Notes: generated by a model not told the origin, from the letters alone. Positions 12,651 through 26,286 are shown, numbered from the stretch's first letter. The stretch: 64,000 bases of DNA from Gorsachius magnificus (GCA_034008185.1 CM067109.1:33016885-33080884); one strand, 5' to 3'. Numbers and translations: made by a program.

Positions 12651-14949
12651 AAATATCCAATGCAAATCAATGTTAGATATGATATAAACTTAGGTTCAGA
12701 CATTCAGCGTTAGAATGTTGCATATGAGAATCTAAGCAATATCATCAGTATTTCTCTTTTCTATTCCAAAGATCAATAATTAGCTTTTTAAGATGAACCT
12801 ATTTGGATGGTAGCAGAGAGTGAGATAGCCAGATGGATTGTTACAGCAGGGCACTAAGACAATCACAAACAATTCACAATACCGATTTGAAAAACATAGT
12901 TGTTACAGAGAAACATTTGTTCATTATTGTTACTCAACAAAATTATTTCAGAAAATTGCGCCATCTAAGGCATAGCTTTGAGGCACAAATTATATATACT
13001 AAACTGTGCCATTCATCACATGAACATAGCTACAGTTGAAGCTTGGATATATCTGAGAGAAGAATTAAGTACTATTCCTTCAAATCTTCATTTTCCACTG
13101 AGAAAATACATTTCATTATTTGTTGTCACAAACTATTTATGGAGACAGAGTGATAGATATTTATACATACTTATTTTGCATAAATGTATATATTTGTACA
13201 TTTTTGTTTTCCAAAAATAACTTCTATATTTCCTTATTGTAGGGGTGTTTTGCTTGTTTGTTTTTAACAGGTAAAAAAGAATAGTAACATCAAGACAAAA
13301 GATTAAATAAATAATATTATAAATTATTATAAATATACATTTAACTTATAAATATTAAAGATATAGGTACTTAATATAGAAATAAAAATTATAAATATAA
13401 AATATTATAAATATAAAAATACACATACACCCAATTTCTGCTCTGCCTTCTAGAGGCCAGCTACAGTAAACATAGTACAGAGTTGAATTCAAATTGACGA
13501 CATATTTGTTGTTCTTCAAAGACTTAGGTATTGTAAAGTTAAAAATTCAAAGCTTGGTATTTTGGTTTACTTGTGGGATTAGTGCTTGATTCAGAAACCA
13601 GCAGGCCAGTAACAGGGAATCACAAATGGGATAGAAATGGAGTTACAGAATCTCTATGGGCTACCTGTTATAAGAATAAATTGTAACAAACAACACATTT
13701 TTTTTTATTTAAATTATATGGTAAAGTTATGTGGGTTTTTCTGTTATTTTTTCTTCTAAATTTTGTATTCTACTTTGAGTATATTTTATTTTTAATAAAA
13801 AACCTCGAACTATCCCATCATGTAGAGCTGGGACATCTGACAGCAGTTGTCAGTTTCAAAATTCTGTATAGCTCTAAAGTATGCCTGAATTTACTTCATT
13901 GTGCCCATGTATGCTCCTTCCTTCTTTACTCATTATATTTTGACAGTCCCTCTGTTTCAAATGCAGTTTCTATACTTCCCCAACAAAAGCAGACATGACT
14001 TGAGGAACATTTTCCTGTCTCACTTTGCTTTACTACACCTGGTAACTTAGAAAAATAATGTGTTATTTCTGCCATGGGAAATGAAAACTATAATTTGAAA
14101 TCTCATCAAACACATTATAAAAACTTCATTTTATTTTCTCAAGGGTTCTAAAAGATAAACTTTACATCTCAAGATCTGGAAAACCAATTTGAAAATATGG
14201 GAAGAGTGTTAGCTTATAGCCTAATATAATGCCTTTTGCTTACCTTATATCAACATTTATATTTTCTTTTTCTGTCTTTTACATCGATTATATTTTATAT
14301 ATATATATACAGTGTGTATATATGTGTGTGTATCTACCTGTCTGTCTATCTATCTATCTATCTATTTCTATAAAGCCTCTGTCCTTGTTAGTCTGATTTT
14401 TTCTTTTCCCTTTTTTCTAATCATTCACACCCATGGTTCCCTACAAAATTAATCAATTATGTGCCTGATTAACATCCTGTTTTCTTCTTGAGAAGAAACT
14501 CTATGATTTCTAGACTTTCCATGTAGCTCCAACCCACTGCGTATTTGTCATTCTCTATAATATTCGTATATCTTTTCCTTTTTCAACACATTTCCGCAAA
14601 ACATAACAGTCAAAATTATGATCGAATAACCTTTACTTTAATAACCTCGCAATTCATATGAACCTGTCAGTGTAACTATATATAAATTTTGGTTCTAGTT
14701 TTAAAAATTGCTATAACTGTAATATTATTCAACATCATATGCTGTATTTACTTAAAAAATTACTTGTAGGAAAATTGAATGCTCTCTATTTTTCTTTTAA
14801 ATTTTGTATCTTTGGCTTTACAAATACAACAATTTATATTTTTTATTACACCACCTTTACTTCAGAGCTCAGAATCACTGTTTAACATATTTGTTAAAAA
14901 AGACCAATGGAAAAATTGTTTGGAAAGCAATATCAGAGGGTAATGGAAC
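12651..14949. other. AT-rich stretch with simple repeats
   Basis: Contains an (ATAAAT/TATA)-type AT-rich tract at about 13300-13430 and the compound microsatellite at 14.3 kb, annotated separately. No gene recognised. Confidence 0.6.
14294..14370. repeat. Compound microsatellite (TA)n-(GT)n-(TCTA)n
   Basis: A run of TA repeats passes into GT-rich repeats and then into TCTG/TCTA tetranucleotides (perfect TCTA run about 14345-14365). Confidence 0.9.
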
Positions 14950-15265
14950 AGACTAGTGACCTTGGGGTGGGAATGGACTAAAACATTCCTGTGAGAGGTT
15001 TGACTCAAGTCTTAACATCTTCCAACAGTAGAAAGAAAGGCCACGGTCTCCCCAGGCAACCTAGTCCAGTGTTTACCTATCCTGCCATTAGAAACTTTAT
15101 CTTAAGGTCTGGCTCAAATCTTTTTTGCTGCGGTTTGATGCCATTATTATCATCCCACTCACAGTGGACATGGAGAAAAAAAAAATCACTCCTTCCTTAC
15201 TAGAAACACTGCACTAACAACCTGCTTGAAGACTGTTATTTCAATTCACCTCAGTGTATTTCCTC
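14950..15265 (-). mobile_element. CR1 LINE 3' fragment, old
   Basis: The reverse complement carries diverged ORF2 C-terminal blocks of a CR1 subfamily different from the 2.67-kb copy. The plus strand shows CTCCCCAGGCAACCTAGTCCAGTGTTT-like, CCATTAGAAACTTTATCTTAA-like, a TTGCTGCGGTTTGATGCC-like block, GTGGACATGGAGA and CTTGAAGACTGTTAT, in the expected order. The A-rich insertion at about 15176-15185 and several indels break every frame. Tail and 5' end are not visible. Confidence 0.8.
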
Positions 15266-18200
15266 CTGAGACAGAAAATACCAAGTCGCAATACAATTGA
15301 GTTCAGGAAAATAAGTTTTATAAGGTAAAAACTGCGAATTATATATACGGTGCTCCCTTTTTAATAAGTATTAAAGATGGCCAAGGGCTTTTCATTATCA
15401 TCATTCCACATTAAGGAATGCTTCCATGCTCACAAGTGTACTGGTTGATGTGCCAAATAGCCACTATTCTGCTACTGCGTCTCGTATCACTTTGTGACTG
15501 GGTTGGGAGACATGACTTTAACCAATACTTTGAAAGCAAGCAGCTTTCAAATAATTGAAATATTTTGGAATTTTTACAGGGAGAACTGATTTCAGGCAAA
15601 ATGATAGTAAGCCTGGCTAAGCAGTCCAATACCAGTGAACCACAATGTCAGTGGAAAACCAGACTGTATCCTACAGAAAGTCTTATTTTGCAGCTCAGGA
15701 AGGAGCAGGATTGTGAGTTCATTTTTTCTAGTTAGTCTTGTCTTGGTTGGCTTTTCCAATGGATTGCATTTAAAAAAAAAATAAAATTGGTACCAAAAAT
15801 GCATTTGTGTATATATAAATTCATATAATGTAGCAACAGACTGTGTACTTATGTTATCAGGTTACAAAAAAATTGCCAGTTCTTGTTCAGCTGATTTATA
15901 TTAGTGTGTATTTTTCAGTTTAATACCAGTATGTTCTACTTTCCAACTGCTCCAAGCTTAAAGGAATTCCCAAGGAACTGCCCTAGGAATGTGGTATGAA
16001 AAACAGAAAAGTACATCAGAACATTTTGAACTCTCAACAGGACTGATGCTCGTAAAGACAATTTAAAAAACCTTCCTTGCATGTGAATGGAACAAAGTTC
16101 TTTTTACTGGAAGATAACTACATGAGGGATTCAGATGCAGAAATTTGAGCTGTGTGAAAAATAGAGCATACCACTCATTTATTTAAAAATAAATCTGTAG
16201 TACCACCAAAATTATAAGTGTGTTAGTACTCAATTTATTGACTTTTAATGTCATGTTTAAAGAAAAAATGAGAGTTTATCTTCTTGTATTTACCCATATG
16301 GACCTTGACCTAAAGTTGTTTGTATTTTTGGCATTCAAATCCATCTGCACAGCACCTTTACTTAAAGAATTTAAAATTCTATCTCCCATCAAGGTAATCC
16401 CTCTTCATTTTGCATTAGTGCTGCATATTTTTTTTCTCTTGAATACAGTTAGCAATTCTGAGGAATGAAAATGGCAAAGATTCAGCCTTTTTCAGGTTAT
16501 ATCAATCACCAATGTTTTAATATCACATCATCTTTGAGGATCTGGCAGACTTTCCTATGGGTATCCTATGTCTCATACACAAAGAACAAAAGATATAATT
16601 TGAATGAAAACGATTTATTAGTATGTGTTAAAGAAAACAGCAAGACATAGCAGGAGCAAAATGTACGTATTCTATAACAAACTACAACAATATTTAGAAC
16701 AGTATGGCTGCTGTCTTGGCGCAGCAACAAAATTAAAGATGGAGTACACAGAAAACAATACTTTTTTTCAGGCTATATACACCACAGAATCATTTTTCAG
16801 AATTAGTTGCCTTGTAGGGGATTTTTGCCTTTTTCTGAAGCATCTGGCATATGCTGTCATTGAGAGAACATTATTGGACTAGACAGAACATCTATTTACT
16901 CCAATATGGCATTTCTTATGTTCACATATAGTTTGTCCTTATAAATTATTACTATTTTGGTTGCTAAAAGAAATAGCCAGACCAATATTGTTATTGCTGG
17001 CCCTTTTCTTTTTTCTTTTCTAATTGTCTTCCTTTCTGTGCCCTAAATGAATGATGGAGTTTGTTTTGTTTTCCCAACAACAAGAACATACTAGCTTTAT
17101 GATTCATTGCCAAATGCCACAATTTCCCATTTTCCATTGTTCTGTTTCTGAAGAATATTAGCAACATTCTTAATTTCACAACAGAAGAATAAAACAGTAT
17201 ATTTCTAAAAATGCATGAAGACTGGTCATTTAGACATGGAAAGACTTCTTTAATAGACTTCAGCTCTGATTTTTAAAAAATAAGTCTACTTTGTTGTAAA
17301 GAAAAACATGCCTTCATTATAACCCATGGAATTTTTTTCAATTTGTAGTCAGCCTTGAACATAGTCTCAAATGTAGGACCACCATTTAATGAGTTTAGCT
17401 CAAAAAACAGTGAAGAAACTTTAAAAAATACAATTATCTTAACTGAATCATAGTTTTTAAGGAAGGAAGGAAAGTATATTGAAAATAGAACATATTTTTA
17501 TTGAGAGCTGCTGCTTAATTTGTTTAAAGCTTAACAGTGTATGACAGCATTGAAGGGGAAACTGATTAGACACATCCTCCTGAGCAAGCTCAGCAGTCAA
17601 AATTTCTTCTGGATAGAGAGGAGAATAAACCCTTCACAGTTTTGGCCTCGAGTGGCAGCAGTCTCACTGACTGCCTGACATCTTGCTGTTGTGAAGCTGT
17701 GCTCTGGTTCCATCTCCTCCATCAGGAGGCCAGGGTGATTCATCACGTTCTGTTAGTGGAAGCAGGACTTCTGGTAGAGTATGGAAAAATATGAAATTCT
17801 CATCCAAGGCAGCTGAGGTGACAAAGCTTCTTGAAAATCTGACTCTAACAACTTTGAAAAAATTAAGAATTAATTCAAAACATACCTCAATTAACTGTCC
17901 TCTTTATTCTTCATTTTGAAGGGGTTGTGTTAGCATTCCTCAAGAAATGCTTATTCATGATTAGTTTTAAACAGATGTAGACCAAGAAATATACGAAAAA
18001 ACATTGAAAACATCTATTCATATGAGAGTGTCAGTGTGATTTCTTAAACAGTTTCAGGGGGTGTATTTAAATGATCTTGAGGCTACTTCAGACAGATAAT
18101 AAGAGGTGATTCAGAGAACCTAAATTTAGAAGTTACAGTTCTGCAGACAGTCAAAGGAGGTTCTTGTACACGGCAGTTGGAGCCTGAACACTCAAGGCCT

Positions 18201-18947
18201 CAAAGAAGAGGACTTGCAAAACCAGCCCAGAAGGCATGTCCAAGAGGCAACACTTGACAGTAAAAGGAATTCACAATGCCTCACTGCTGACACGGCCCAT
18301 ACGGGACAGGTTTCTACAAGTGAATTAGAAGTGAAAAACTCTGTTTCTGAGGACTAATTCTCTGAGTCAGGAACCAACCTCAAATATTTCCATTATGACT
18401 ATCAGGTTTGATATTTGCCAGGTTTTTTATTTCTCTTTACTGTCTTGGTTATTTATGAAGTGGCAAATACCCACATTTTTACATTCCCTAATATATTTTA
18501 GCACAGAAAGCTAATGAAATGTCTAAATCTTAATTTATACTGCTTGCATTCTAAGACTCAGTGTTTATTTAGCTTGTATATCTGACAACTATTTCCAATT
18601 ATATCAAAATTATTTAAAAAAATGAAAAATGAAAGCACATAGACTAAACTCTACCATACAACACTTACCTTCAATAAGTTAAAAAAAAAAACAGTTGGAA
18701 GATGACTAAATCTTTTAATACTAATAATTGTTGGTATCTCATACCTGCTAATTCTGATGAAAATAGTCATAAATTAATTGGGACATAGAACAAAGAAAAA
18801 AATGCACACACTTATCTGCAAGAATCACATGACCTCAAATTGATATGATTAAATTTAGATTTATGTATCAAGAAGTCATACTTTAGAAAATATTAATTCA
18901 TGTTTAAGCACAGAAGTACACTAGTTCTACTTAATTGTACTCCACAG
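15266..18947. other. AT-rich stretch with no recognised gene
   Basis: Nothing assignable. Less AT-rich islands occur at about 17550-17780 and 18110-18370 without recognisable family or coding signal. Confidence 0.55.
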
Positions 18948-19502
18948 ACTGCTCCAACGTGGGTCCCCCATTGGGGTCACAAGTCCTGCCATCAAACCTT
19001 CTCCAGTGTGGGCTTCCCATGGGGACCATGGTGTCACAGCCTCCTCTGGATGCATCCACCTGCTCTGGCTTGGCGTCCTCCATGGGCTGCAGGTGGATAT
19101 CTGCTCCACTGTGGACTCCCATGGGCTGGCGGGGGACAGCCTGCATCACTATGATCTTCACCACGGGTTACAGGGGAATCTATTTTCTGGTGCCTGGAGC
19201 ACCTCCTCCTCCTTCTTCACAGACCTTGATGTTTGCAGGGTTGTTTCTCTCACATATGCTCACTCCTTGCTTCTGCTGAAATTGTGCAGGTTTGTTGTTT
19301 TTTTTTTCCCCCTTCTTAAATACGTTATCACAGAGGCACTATCACAGTTGCTGATTAGCTCAGCTTTGGTCAGCAGTGGGTCTGTCTTGGAGCCGGCTGG
19401 CATTGGCTCTATTGGACATAGGGGAAGTTTCTGGCACATTCTCACAGAAGCCACCCCTGTAGCTCCCCATTACCAAAACATTGCCACGCAAACCCAATAC
19501 TC
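18948..19502 (-). mobile_element. ERV solo LTR fragment, family C (5' portion)
   Basis: A minus-strand copy of the LTR family also present at 4.47 and 31.87 kb. The LTR 5' end lies near 19502, where the reverse complement reads TATTGGGTTTGCGTGGCAATG and then a GTGGCTTCTGTGAGAA block. Toward 18950 it shows imperfect repeats of CCATGG...GGAGCAG-type words, and it stops abruptly inside that repeat zone, so the 3' part of the LTR is missing. The repeat zone is GC-rich, which creates open frames up to 177 codons in either direction. These show no protein family and are not called as genes. Confidence 0.75.
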
Positions 19503-20484
19503 TAACACATTCTGGGTGAATGCACGGACATGGGCTTGAACTCAATTGCTCTAGCAGTTTACAGATGCCTTGCTTAGTAAAACGGATCTAAAAACCAAAA
19601 GCCAAGTTATACTTGTGGGTAGCTTATTCTGCTTTCATAGCCCTTTATAGCCAAGAAATAGCTATGTAAAGGATTACTGTATACCTATTTAAAAAATAAA
19701 AAATAAAAAAAAAAGGCAGAACTGGGATCCTCAGCTTTGGTCTAAAAGGCTATAGAGACGCATATAGCTGTAAAGGTCTAGGTCTTTTCAGACTGGAATA
19801 TCCAGGAGATACAGCAGTGTGTGTGTGTGTGTGTTTGCACGCATGTGTGTGTGTATGAGCATCTGCATCTGCATGTGCATGCCAGGGGTGGGGGGCAGGG
19901 TTTAAACCACTGATTATGCAGGTAAATATAATGGTCAGCAACTGAAAGTTATCTGTCATGTCTATGCCTGCTAAAGACTTGAAGTGGCTTATTGCCATCC
20001 ATGTTCCAGGAGAGCCCTGTGAATGCAATAAGATTATATTTAAACCACATTTTTTTCCTGCCTCAGTCTTCCTGTCTGGGTGCAACCATACAGCCCCAGC
20101 ACCTGAAAAGTGCTGTAGACCAAGATATGTTGTGCCTGTTTGAAGGACTTTTTTCATTTGAGGTGGGACATTTTTGAAGAGGGACTATCACAGGAGCTCT
20201 CCTACCTGACAGAGTACACTCTTATTTCTGAATGATAAATATGACCAGGGGCTGTATTTTTTCTTACTGTTGAGTTTGTCTGTAGAAATTTTGGGGTTTT
20301 GTGCTTAACAGTGCATAGATTTTGTCTGGGTAAGTTCGTAAGTTGGTATGGAAGGAGCTAGGTGTCCGGGAAGCAAGTTGTCTCATATGTCTTGATAAAT
20401 CAGAATTTGATGAACACACCTTCTAACAACCTTCCCACTTTCAGTATCTGACAGAGAAAAGAAGCAGTGCCCTTCCCTCACTGT
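19503..20484. other. Non-coding spacer with microsatellite
   Basis: Holds a GT/CA microsatellite (annotated separately) and otherwise unassigned sequence between two LTRs. Confidence 0.6.
19816..19880. repeat. (GT)n microsatellite with GCATCT extension
   Basis: Two GT runs (19817-19834 and 19844-19855) separated by an imperfect segment, followed by short ATCTGC/ATGTGC repeats. Confidence 0.9.
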
Positions 20485-20489
20485 GTAAT
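20485..20489. repeat. Target-site duplication GTAAT (left)
   Basis: A perfect match to GTAAT at 21082-21086, immediately flanking the family A LTR; 5-bp duplication. Confidence 0.75.
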
Positions 20490-21081
20490 TCTGCTGGTTT
20501 TGGCTGGGATAGAGTTAATTTTCTTCATAGAAGCTAATGTGAGTCTGTGTTTTAGATTTGTGCTGAAAACAGTGTTGATAATACACATATGTTTTAGTTA
20601 CTGCTGAGCAGTTCTTGCATGGAGTCAAGGCCTTGTCTGCTTCTTACGCCACTCCTCCAGTGAGTGTGGGTGAAAGGGAAGTTGGGAGGAGACACAGCTG
20701 GGACAGCTGACCCCAACTGACTAAAGGGATGTTCCATACCATATAGCATCATGCTCAGCATATAAAGCTGGGGGAAGAAAAAGGAAGGGGGGGAATATTT
20801 GGGGTTATGCTGCTTGTCTTCCTAAAGTTACTGTTACATGTGATGGAGCCCTGCTTTCCTGGAGATAGCTTAACACCTGCCTGCTGATAAGAAGTAGCGA
20901 ACGAAGTCCTTTTTTGCTTTGCTTGCATGTGTGGCTTTTGATTTACCTATTAAATTGTCTTTATCTCAACCCATGAGTTTTCTCACTTTTACTCTTCTGA
21001 TTCTCTCCCCCATCACACTGTGAGGTGAATAAGTGAGCGGCTGTGTGGTGCTTTGTTGCCCACTGGGGTTAAACCATGACA
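20490..21081 (+). mobile_element. ERV solo LTR, family A, with TSD
   Basis: A complete solo LTR in sense orientation, about 592 bp. It starts TCTGCTGGTTTTGGCTGGGA, which aligns base for base with the TGTACTGG-type start of the other copies, with two substitutions. It ends AAACCATGACA. Inside are TATAAA (20761-20766) and the polyadenylation-like ATTAAA (20949-20954), in promoter-then-poly(A) order, which fixes the strand. It is flanked by GTAAT on both sides (20485-20489, 21082-21086). A 5-bp duplication is typical of ERVL/class III elements. No gag, pol or env lies beside it, so it is a recombined solo LTR. Confidence 0.9.
20761..20766 (+). promoter_or_regulatory. TATA box of family A LTR
   Basis: TATAAA in the U3 region, about 190 bp upstream of the poly(A)-like signal ATTAAA at 20949. 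Confidence 0.6.
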
Positions 21082-21086
21082 GTAAT

Positions 21087-24000
21087 TTTTACTAAAGGGG
21101 AGGACAGCATCATCCAAGAAACTTCCATTGTCAAGTTTGAGAGACTGACAGAGCTGACAACTGCCTGTACCAAGTAGGGAAAATAAATGAACGGGGACAA
21201 CCAACTGTTTGTTAAGGATTTGCTAAACAATATAGATTAATTAAATTGGAGCTTAATACTACTGCAACTGTACATCTTGGTCTTCCTATTTCATGTTTGG
21301 TATAATGGGAATTTGTCACTCAACAAAAGATATAATATGGAAAGCCCTACATGTAAGTGTAGGCAATAATAGCTTTTATTAGTCTAGCTGGAGTAGTTAG
21401 AGAATACAGTTTTCAATCAGGTTCTATACATGGACAGGGAGAAAAGACATAGAGAAGCAAAAAGAAAATGAAAAATATTGTTCTTTGGAGAAGGATGCCT
21501 GTGAGAACAGGAAGTAGGATGAAAAACTTGGGACAACTCAGATGGAAGACCTTCATATTTGGCTCAGCAACAGGGGAGTGGAGAGGTAAAAATAAAGCTA
21601 AAACTGGCATCTGAGGTTAAGTTTCATTTGTGATTTTGTGCTTCAAATCCAATTTCAGCAACTACAAACTCACAGGAATGGGACCCAAAGAAAATGTTTC
21701 TACAAAGCATGTGGAAAATGAAACCTCCTACTTCTGTACTGTTGTACTCTTGGCAGGAAAGTAGCATTTATTCAAAACCACTGTGTTTATTTTTAAAGTG
21801 TATTACTTTGTGAACTGTCAATGATCCAGTATTTTATTAATCACTAGAAACATTATTTTTACTTCAGATAACATGCATATTTGGGTCTAGTTGTGTATAC
21901 TTGTGTATATTTGAGAAATATATTTTTATGGATATATATAGTAATATCCATAAAGATTTGTAATATCTATAAATATTTGTAATATCTATAAACATTTGTA
22001 AACAAATAAGAAAATACTAATTTACTTCAAAACTAACTCAAATGATTCAGTTATGATCTAATGAAAACATTTTTCATTTTGCAATATAAACTGTGGAGGC
22101 CCTTATTAGCATTTATTGACCAGCATACCCCACTTTCATTTACATTTTGATTATCTCCTTTAAGGACACCAAGAGCATTACATGTCTATGAGCATTACAA
22201 GGTATCCTTGTTGAACCACACATGTTGCACACCTGAAAAACAGAATTTATTTTAATTTTGTAAAACTAAATTTAATTTTGAAAAAAATATCAACGTGGAT
22301 GAAAAAAGAACCAACAATATTCTACATGTAATGATAAAAATGCTGCTTTATGAAGTCTATCAGTATAGTCAGGTAGAAAAAGGGCCTAAAAATACACAGA
22401 TTTTTTTTTTTTAATTTTCAGCCATGTTTTGATCCATCTCTCCATAACAACAAAACTTCCATTAAAGCTATATGCATTTCATATTCTGTTGCAAACACAA
22501 ACTAGTCTCATTTCAGTCAATTTTGTTGAGACAAAATTTTTAATCATGAACCAACTCTATCAGATAAAGTAGTCTTTTTTGCTTATCTCCCTATTTTTAT
22601 ATAGAAAATATTTTCAAAAATGCCTTCTTGTATATGCAAAACTGTCTTTGTGAAACTTGTTTGAAAACTTCATAGAAAATAAATCCATATCATACTGCTA
22701 TGTCTTTAAGAAACAGTATTTGATTGTACATAAACATTAGAAGTTTTCTGTGTATTTTACTGTTTTCAGGTCATATGTTTTTAAATACAAGATGCAAATA
22801 ATTGAAACAAGTTTTAGTATTTGTGGCTTCAGAAGATCTGACATTATAAATAACTGCTAGGTTTTTTATTTAATTTATAATTAAAATGTCGATATTAAAG
22901 CATGAATATATTTATTATTGCTATAATTGTGCATATGCAATTTCATCCCCCAGATCATTTAACAAAATTATTCTGCTAAAATGGACCAGACATAAAGTCA
23001 TTGTGCTATTTTGTCACTACTTCATGTTCATAAAAGGCCCTTTCTCCAAAGATACACCTTTTATCCCTTTAAAAATATTAATACTTAGTAGTTGGGTAAG
23101 ATTGTTTCAAATTCACCAATTTGTAAAGCTATGTCTAAAAAGAACTTTACAGTTCAATGCAGGTAAAGATATTGTAGGAAAGAAGAAAAGTTATTGAGGT
23201 TGATTCTCACATTAACTAGCTTAACAATTAAAAATGTCCTTCCAAAATAAAAAATAAATGGCATTATAAATAAACATTTTTTTCTTACTCTATTTTTCAT
23301 TTCAAACTTTAAAAATTGAGCAGTGTTTAGTTATTGTTTTCAGTATTCTCATGTAGTCCACTTCTGGCAGTAGCTAAGTGCAGAAAACAAGCATGGATCA
23401 AGTGCCGAAAGTGGCCTGACAGAAGGTTTGCCCCCAACTTGTCATATTAGACGAGTAAGACGACTATTTCCCAGCGTAAAGAGTGAGGATTTATAAAGAG
23501 GGACTTTGCTTCTAAAGAAGTATAAAAAAGCAGGAAAATTTGTTACAGCAGAGGTAAATGTTGTAGTGAAAATACCTGTAGTCATAATGGGCATGATGCT
23601 GCAAGGAATGGGTGGGTTAGGGGTGGTGGGAAGAGGCGCATTTGGGCAGGGAGAGAGCCCCTGAGGTCAAGTAACTGTATGTCTGTGAAGACACATGCAT
23701 GATTAGACCAGATTAGGATTAGTTAAAAAAATGTGTGTAGAAATTTCTAGATGGCTGTTAAGTTTTATAACAGTCTAGTGTTGTGGTATACCTGCTGTAT
23801 TACTGTTATTGATTCTGAAAGTATAGTTCAGTAATTGCTGCTTAATTACATGTTGTTAATAAATCAATAAACCACTCTGATGCTTACTTGCTTCAAACCA
23901 CATGTACATTGTTCAAACCACAGCTTTTTTTTCCTGTGACAACTGTTGAAGATGGAAAATGGGACTAAAAAGGGCTGTTTTACAATAACAATGGCTGAAA

Positions 24001-25749
24001 GATTGTCCACCTAAACCAGACAAAACCCAGAGTTCAACCACAACAGAAATGTATGTTTTAAATTAGCTGTCTGTATAAAATAACAACTATTCACTGTCCT
24101 TTCTTAGGTTTTATGATTTCCAGATCTTTCTGCAAGCATGATGGGCACAAAACTCTTTCTTTTTTCCCCTCCACATTAAACCAAGAGCTGTGTCTTGACT
24201 AAATGAGCCAGGCCACCAGGTCTTAAGAACGTGTCAGGAATTTTGCTTATGTTCCTTGCTTTAAGAGGAAATAAGGCTAATTGCTTATCCAACTAGCCAA
24301 GGCAAATGAATCTCTTTTTATGTAAACCACATCAGTTGAGTAATCTAGACAGTGTCAAGGGAATTTGCCAGAAAAAAAATACTTCTTCTCCCCCTACCTG
24401 ATTAAGAAGCAGACATGCTCTCAGCAGTAACCAGGCTGAAATTACAGGAAACAAACGACAACAACAACAAAAAACCCAAAACCCCCAAACACAACCAACA
24501 AACCAAAAAAGTGAAAAGGAAAGAACTGACTTCTACGATGATTCTGCTGGGTTAATCACATAAACCCCCAGAAAACCCCCTTAATTTTGGAAAAAAAATA
24601 ATAAATTTCATTTCACATTTATTTACATGTACATTTTCAAAGCATAAAAATTAGTTAGATTTAATGCCTACAGCTATGATTGTGAAAGCTAATATTATTG
24701 TTCTTTTAAAACTTCTCATGTGTTAAAGCAAATGACATTTTAGAATATTTACTATTTAAAATAAATTTTGACAAAAATAATTTGACAGCTGATAACTACC
24801 CTTTAAGATAAACATATTTTTCTTTCTCTGTTACACTGGAAATTGCCTCACTACACTGACTCTGACCATTTTCTCTCTCTTAGAAACGTTTGCATGCAAG
24901 TTATTTTTCTTCAGTTTCTAAGATATCTTTTTAGTGTATCCTTGCCAAACTTTTTTTGGTCAATAAGATATTTATAAAGGTGACATTCTGAAATCCATAA
25001 TGTACAATGTCATTTCACAATGATGCATCACTCCATTTAAGGGCCACTGAGAAGAAAATGCTAACTGTATTGATTAAAAAAAATAAAAATCTTGTTATAT
25101 TACTTTTACTTCTCAACCATCTGCTTATGTTCACACTAGTGAGCCAATCTTTAAAATGTGATAAAAAATATCTTCCAAGGTATTTTGCATTAAATTGTTA
25201 TACTGTTTATTTTTTTTCTTCAGTGTAACTAGAAAGTGTTCATACTACTGTTTTAACAGGTAGTAAGAAGACCTGTGTCATATGGGAATGCACAATATTC
25301 AAAAGCAATTTATCAAAAAATCTTTTTTTAATGCAAATACACTGTCATCTTCACACAGCTCCAAAAAGCTTGATTACAATTAGCATATAATATTAGCATG
25401 ATGGGTGAGACTCATTGCTGTATAATAGCTAGTGAAGAAAAGCAAAGCAAGAAACAGAAAACATTTTGTGAGCAAAGTGATTGTATTTTATCACAATGTG
25501 CTTTAAATAGAACTTCACAGTCTAATCGCACAGACTATAGTGTATTTCTTACATACATTTAAATAACGTGAACTATTAGCCCTGACACATTTCATTAGCC
25601 CTTTGAATATTAGGCTTCCGATTCAGGAAAGACGAAAAGTAATGCTTTTTTTAAAAAAAATCTACAGTTTTTTGGTTGGTTAAATTATGAGTAACCATCA
25701 TAACTGGTACATAAAAGGTTTAAAGGTTATATGCAGTTAAAAATTATAT
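21087..25749. other. 4.7 kb AT-rich stretch, no recognised gene
   Basis: Largely featureless and AT-rich. It includes a (TAT/ATCTATAAA)-like AT tract at 21920-22000, a possible LTR-like segment at 23.4-23.9 kb (see findings) and an AC/CA-rich low-complexity patch at 24450-24510. Confidence 0.55.
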
Positions 25750-25754
25750 ACAGT
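25750..25754. repeat. Target-site duplication ACAGT (left)
   Basis: An exact match to ACAGT at 26626-26630, bracketing the family B LTR. Confidence 0.85.
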
Positions 25755-26090
25755 TGTGAGGGATGGACTGGCTGGACATTTGTCTCAAAGTTTGCCCCCA
25801 TGAAACTAACAAGACCTTGCAGGGCAGTTGTGCAAGCTGCCCTCCCACACCTCCACAGCCACAAGAACAGCAGTGAGGCCCTGGTGATGACGTGTCCAGT
25901 GCCGGCAACCGGCTGTGGGCATGTGCATGTGGTTGGCACATGAGACCCCAGGCACGGGACGGGGGCTCGGACAGGAAGTGCGTGCCATTGCCCTGGGCAA
26001 GCACAGCTCAGGCGTGAAGCTGTTGCCCAGGCAAGTGTGAAGTTGTTTACAAGGGCAGCCTGCACAAGTGTGTGCCTTAGGCATGCAGCC

Positions 26091-26097
26091 TATAAAA
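26091..26097 (+). promoter_or_regulatory. TATA box of family B LTR
   Basis: TATAAAA just upstream of the tandem-repeat block. The equivalent site in the 42.87-kb copy has lost the motif. Confidence 0.65.
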
Positions 26098-26129
26098 GGC
26101 CACCTTCTCAGGCCCCGTGTGCAATTACA

Positions 26130-26286
26130 GACCCCGCAGGAGCCCACCGAAGACCCTGGGTAATCACCGACCCTGCAGGAGCTCATTGAAGACCCTGGGT
26201 GATCACCAACCCTATGGGAGACATCCAAAAACTCTGTGTGATTACTGAGAACCCTGTAAGACTGCCAAAGACCCTGTGCGACCACC
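26130..26286 (+). repeat. 39-40-bp tandem repeat, four units, inside LTR
   Basis: Units 26130-26168, 26169-26207, 26208-26246 and 26247-26286. Each is built as GACCCTG..GGAG..CAT..AAGACCCTG.GTGATCACC with increasing divergence from unit 1 to unit 4. The other family B copy has about one unit. Confidence 0.88.

Noticed and set aside
18935..19539. Open frames to 177 codons, both strands
   Set aside because: They lie in the GC-rich repeat zone of a family C LTR, overlap in several frames and show no protein family.
19750..20157. 135-codon minus-strand frame with His/Thr repeats
   Set aside because: The repeats are the translated (CA)n microsatellite; not a gene.
26130..26286. Tandem units considered as a CRISPR-like array
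   Set aside because: Units are contiguous without unique spacers, drift progressively and sit inside a retroviral LTR of a vertebrate genome.
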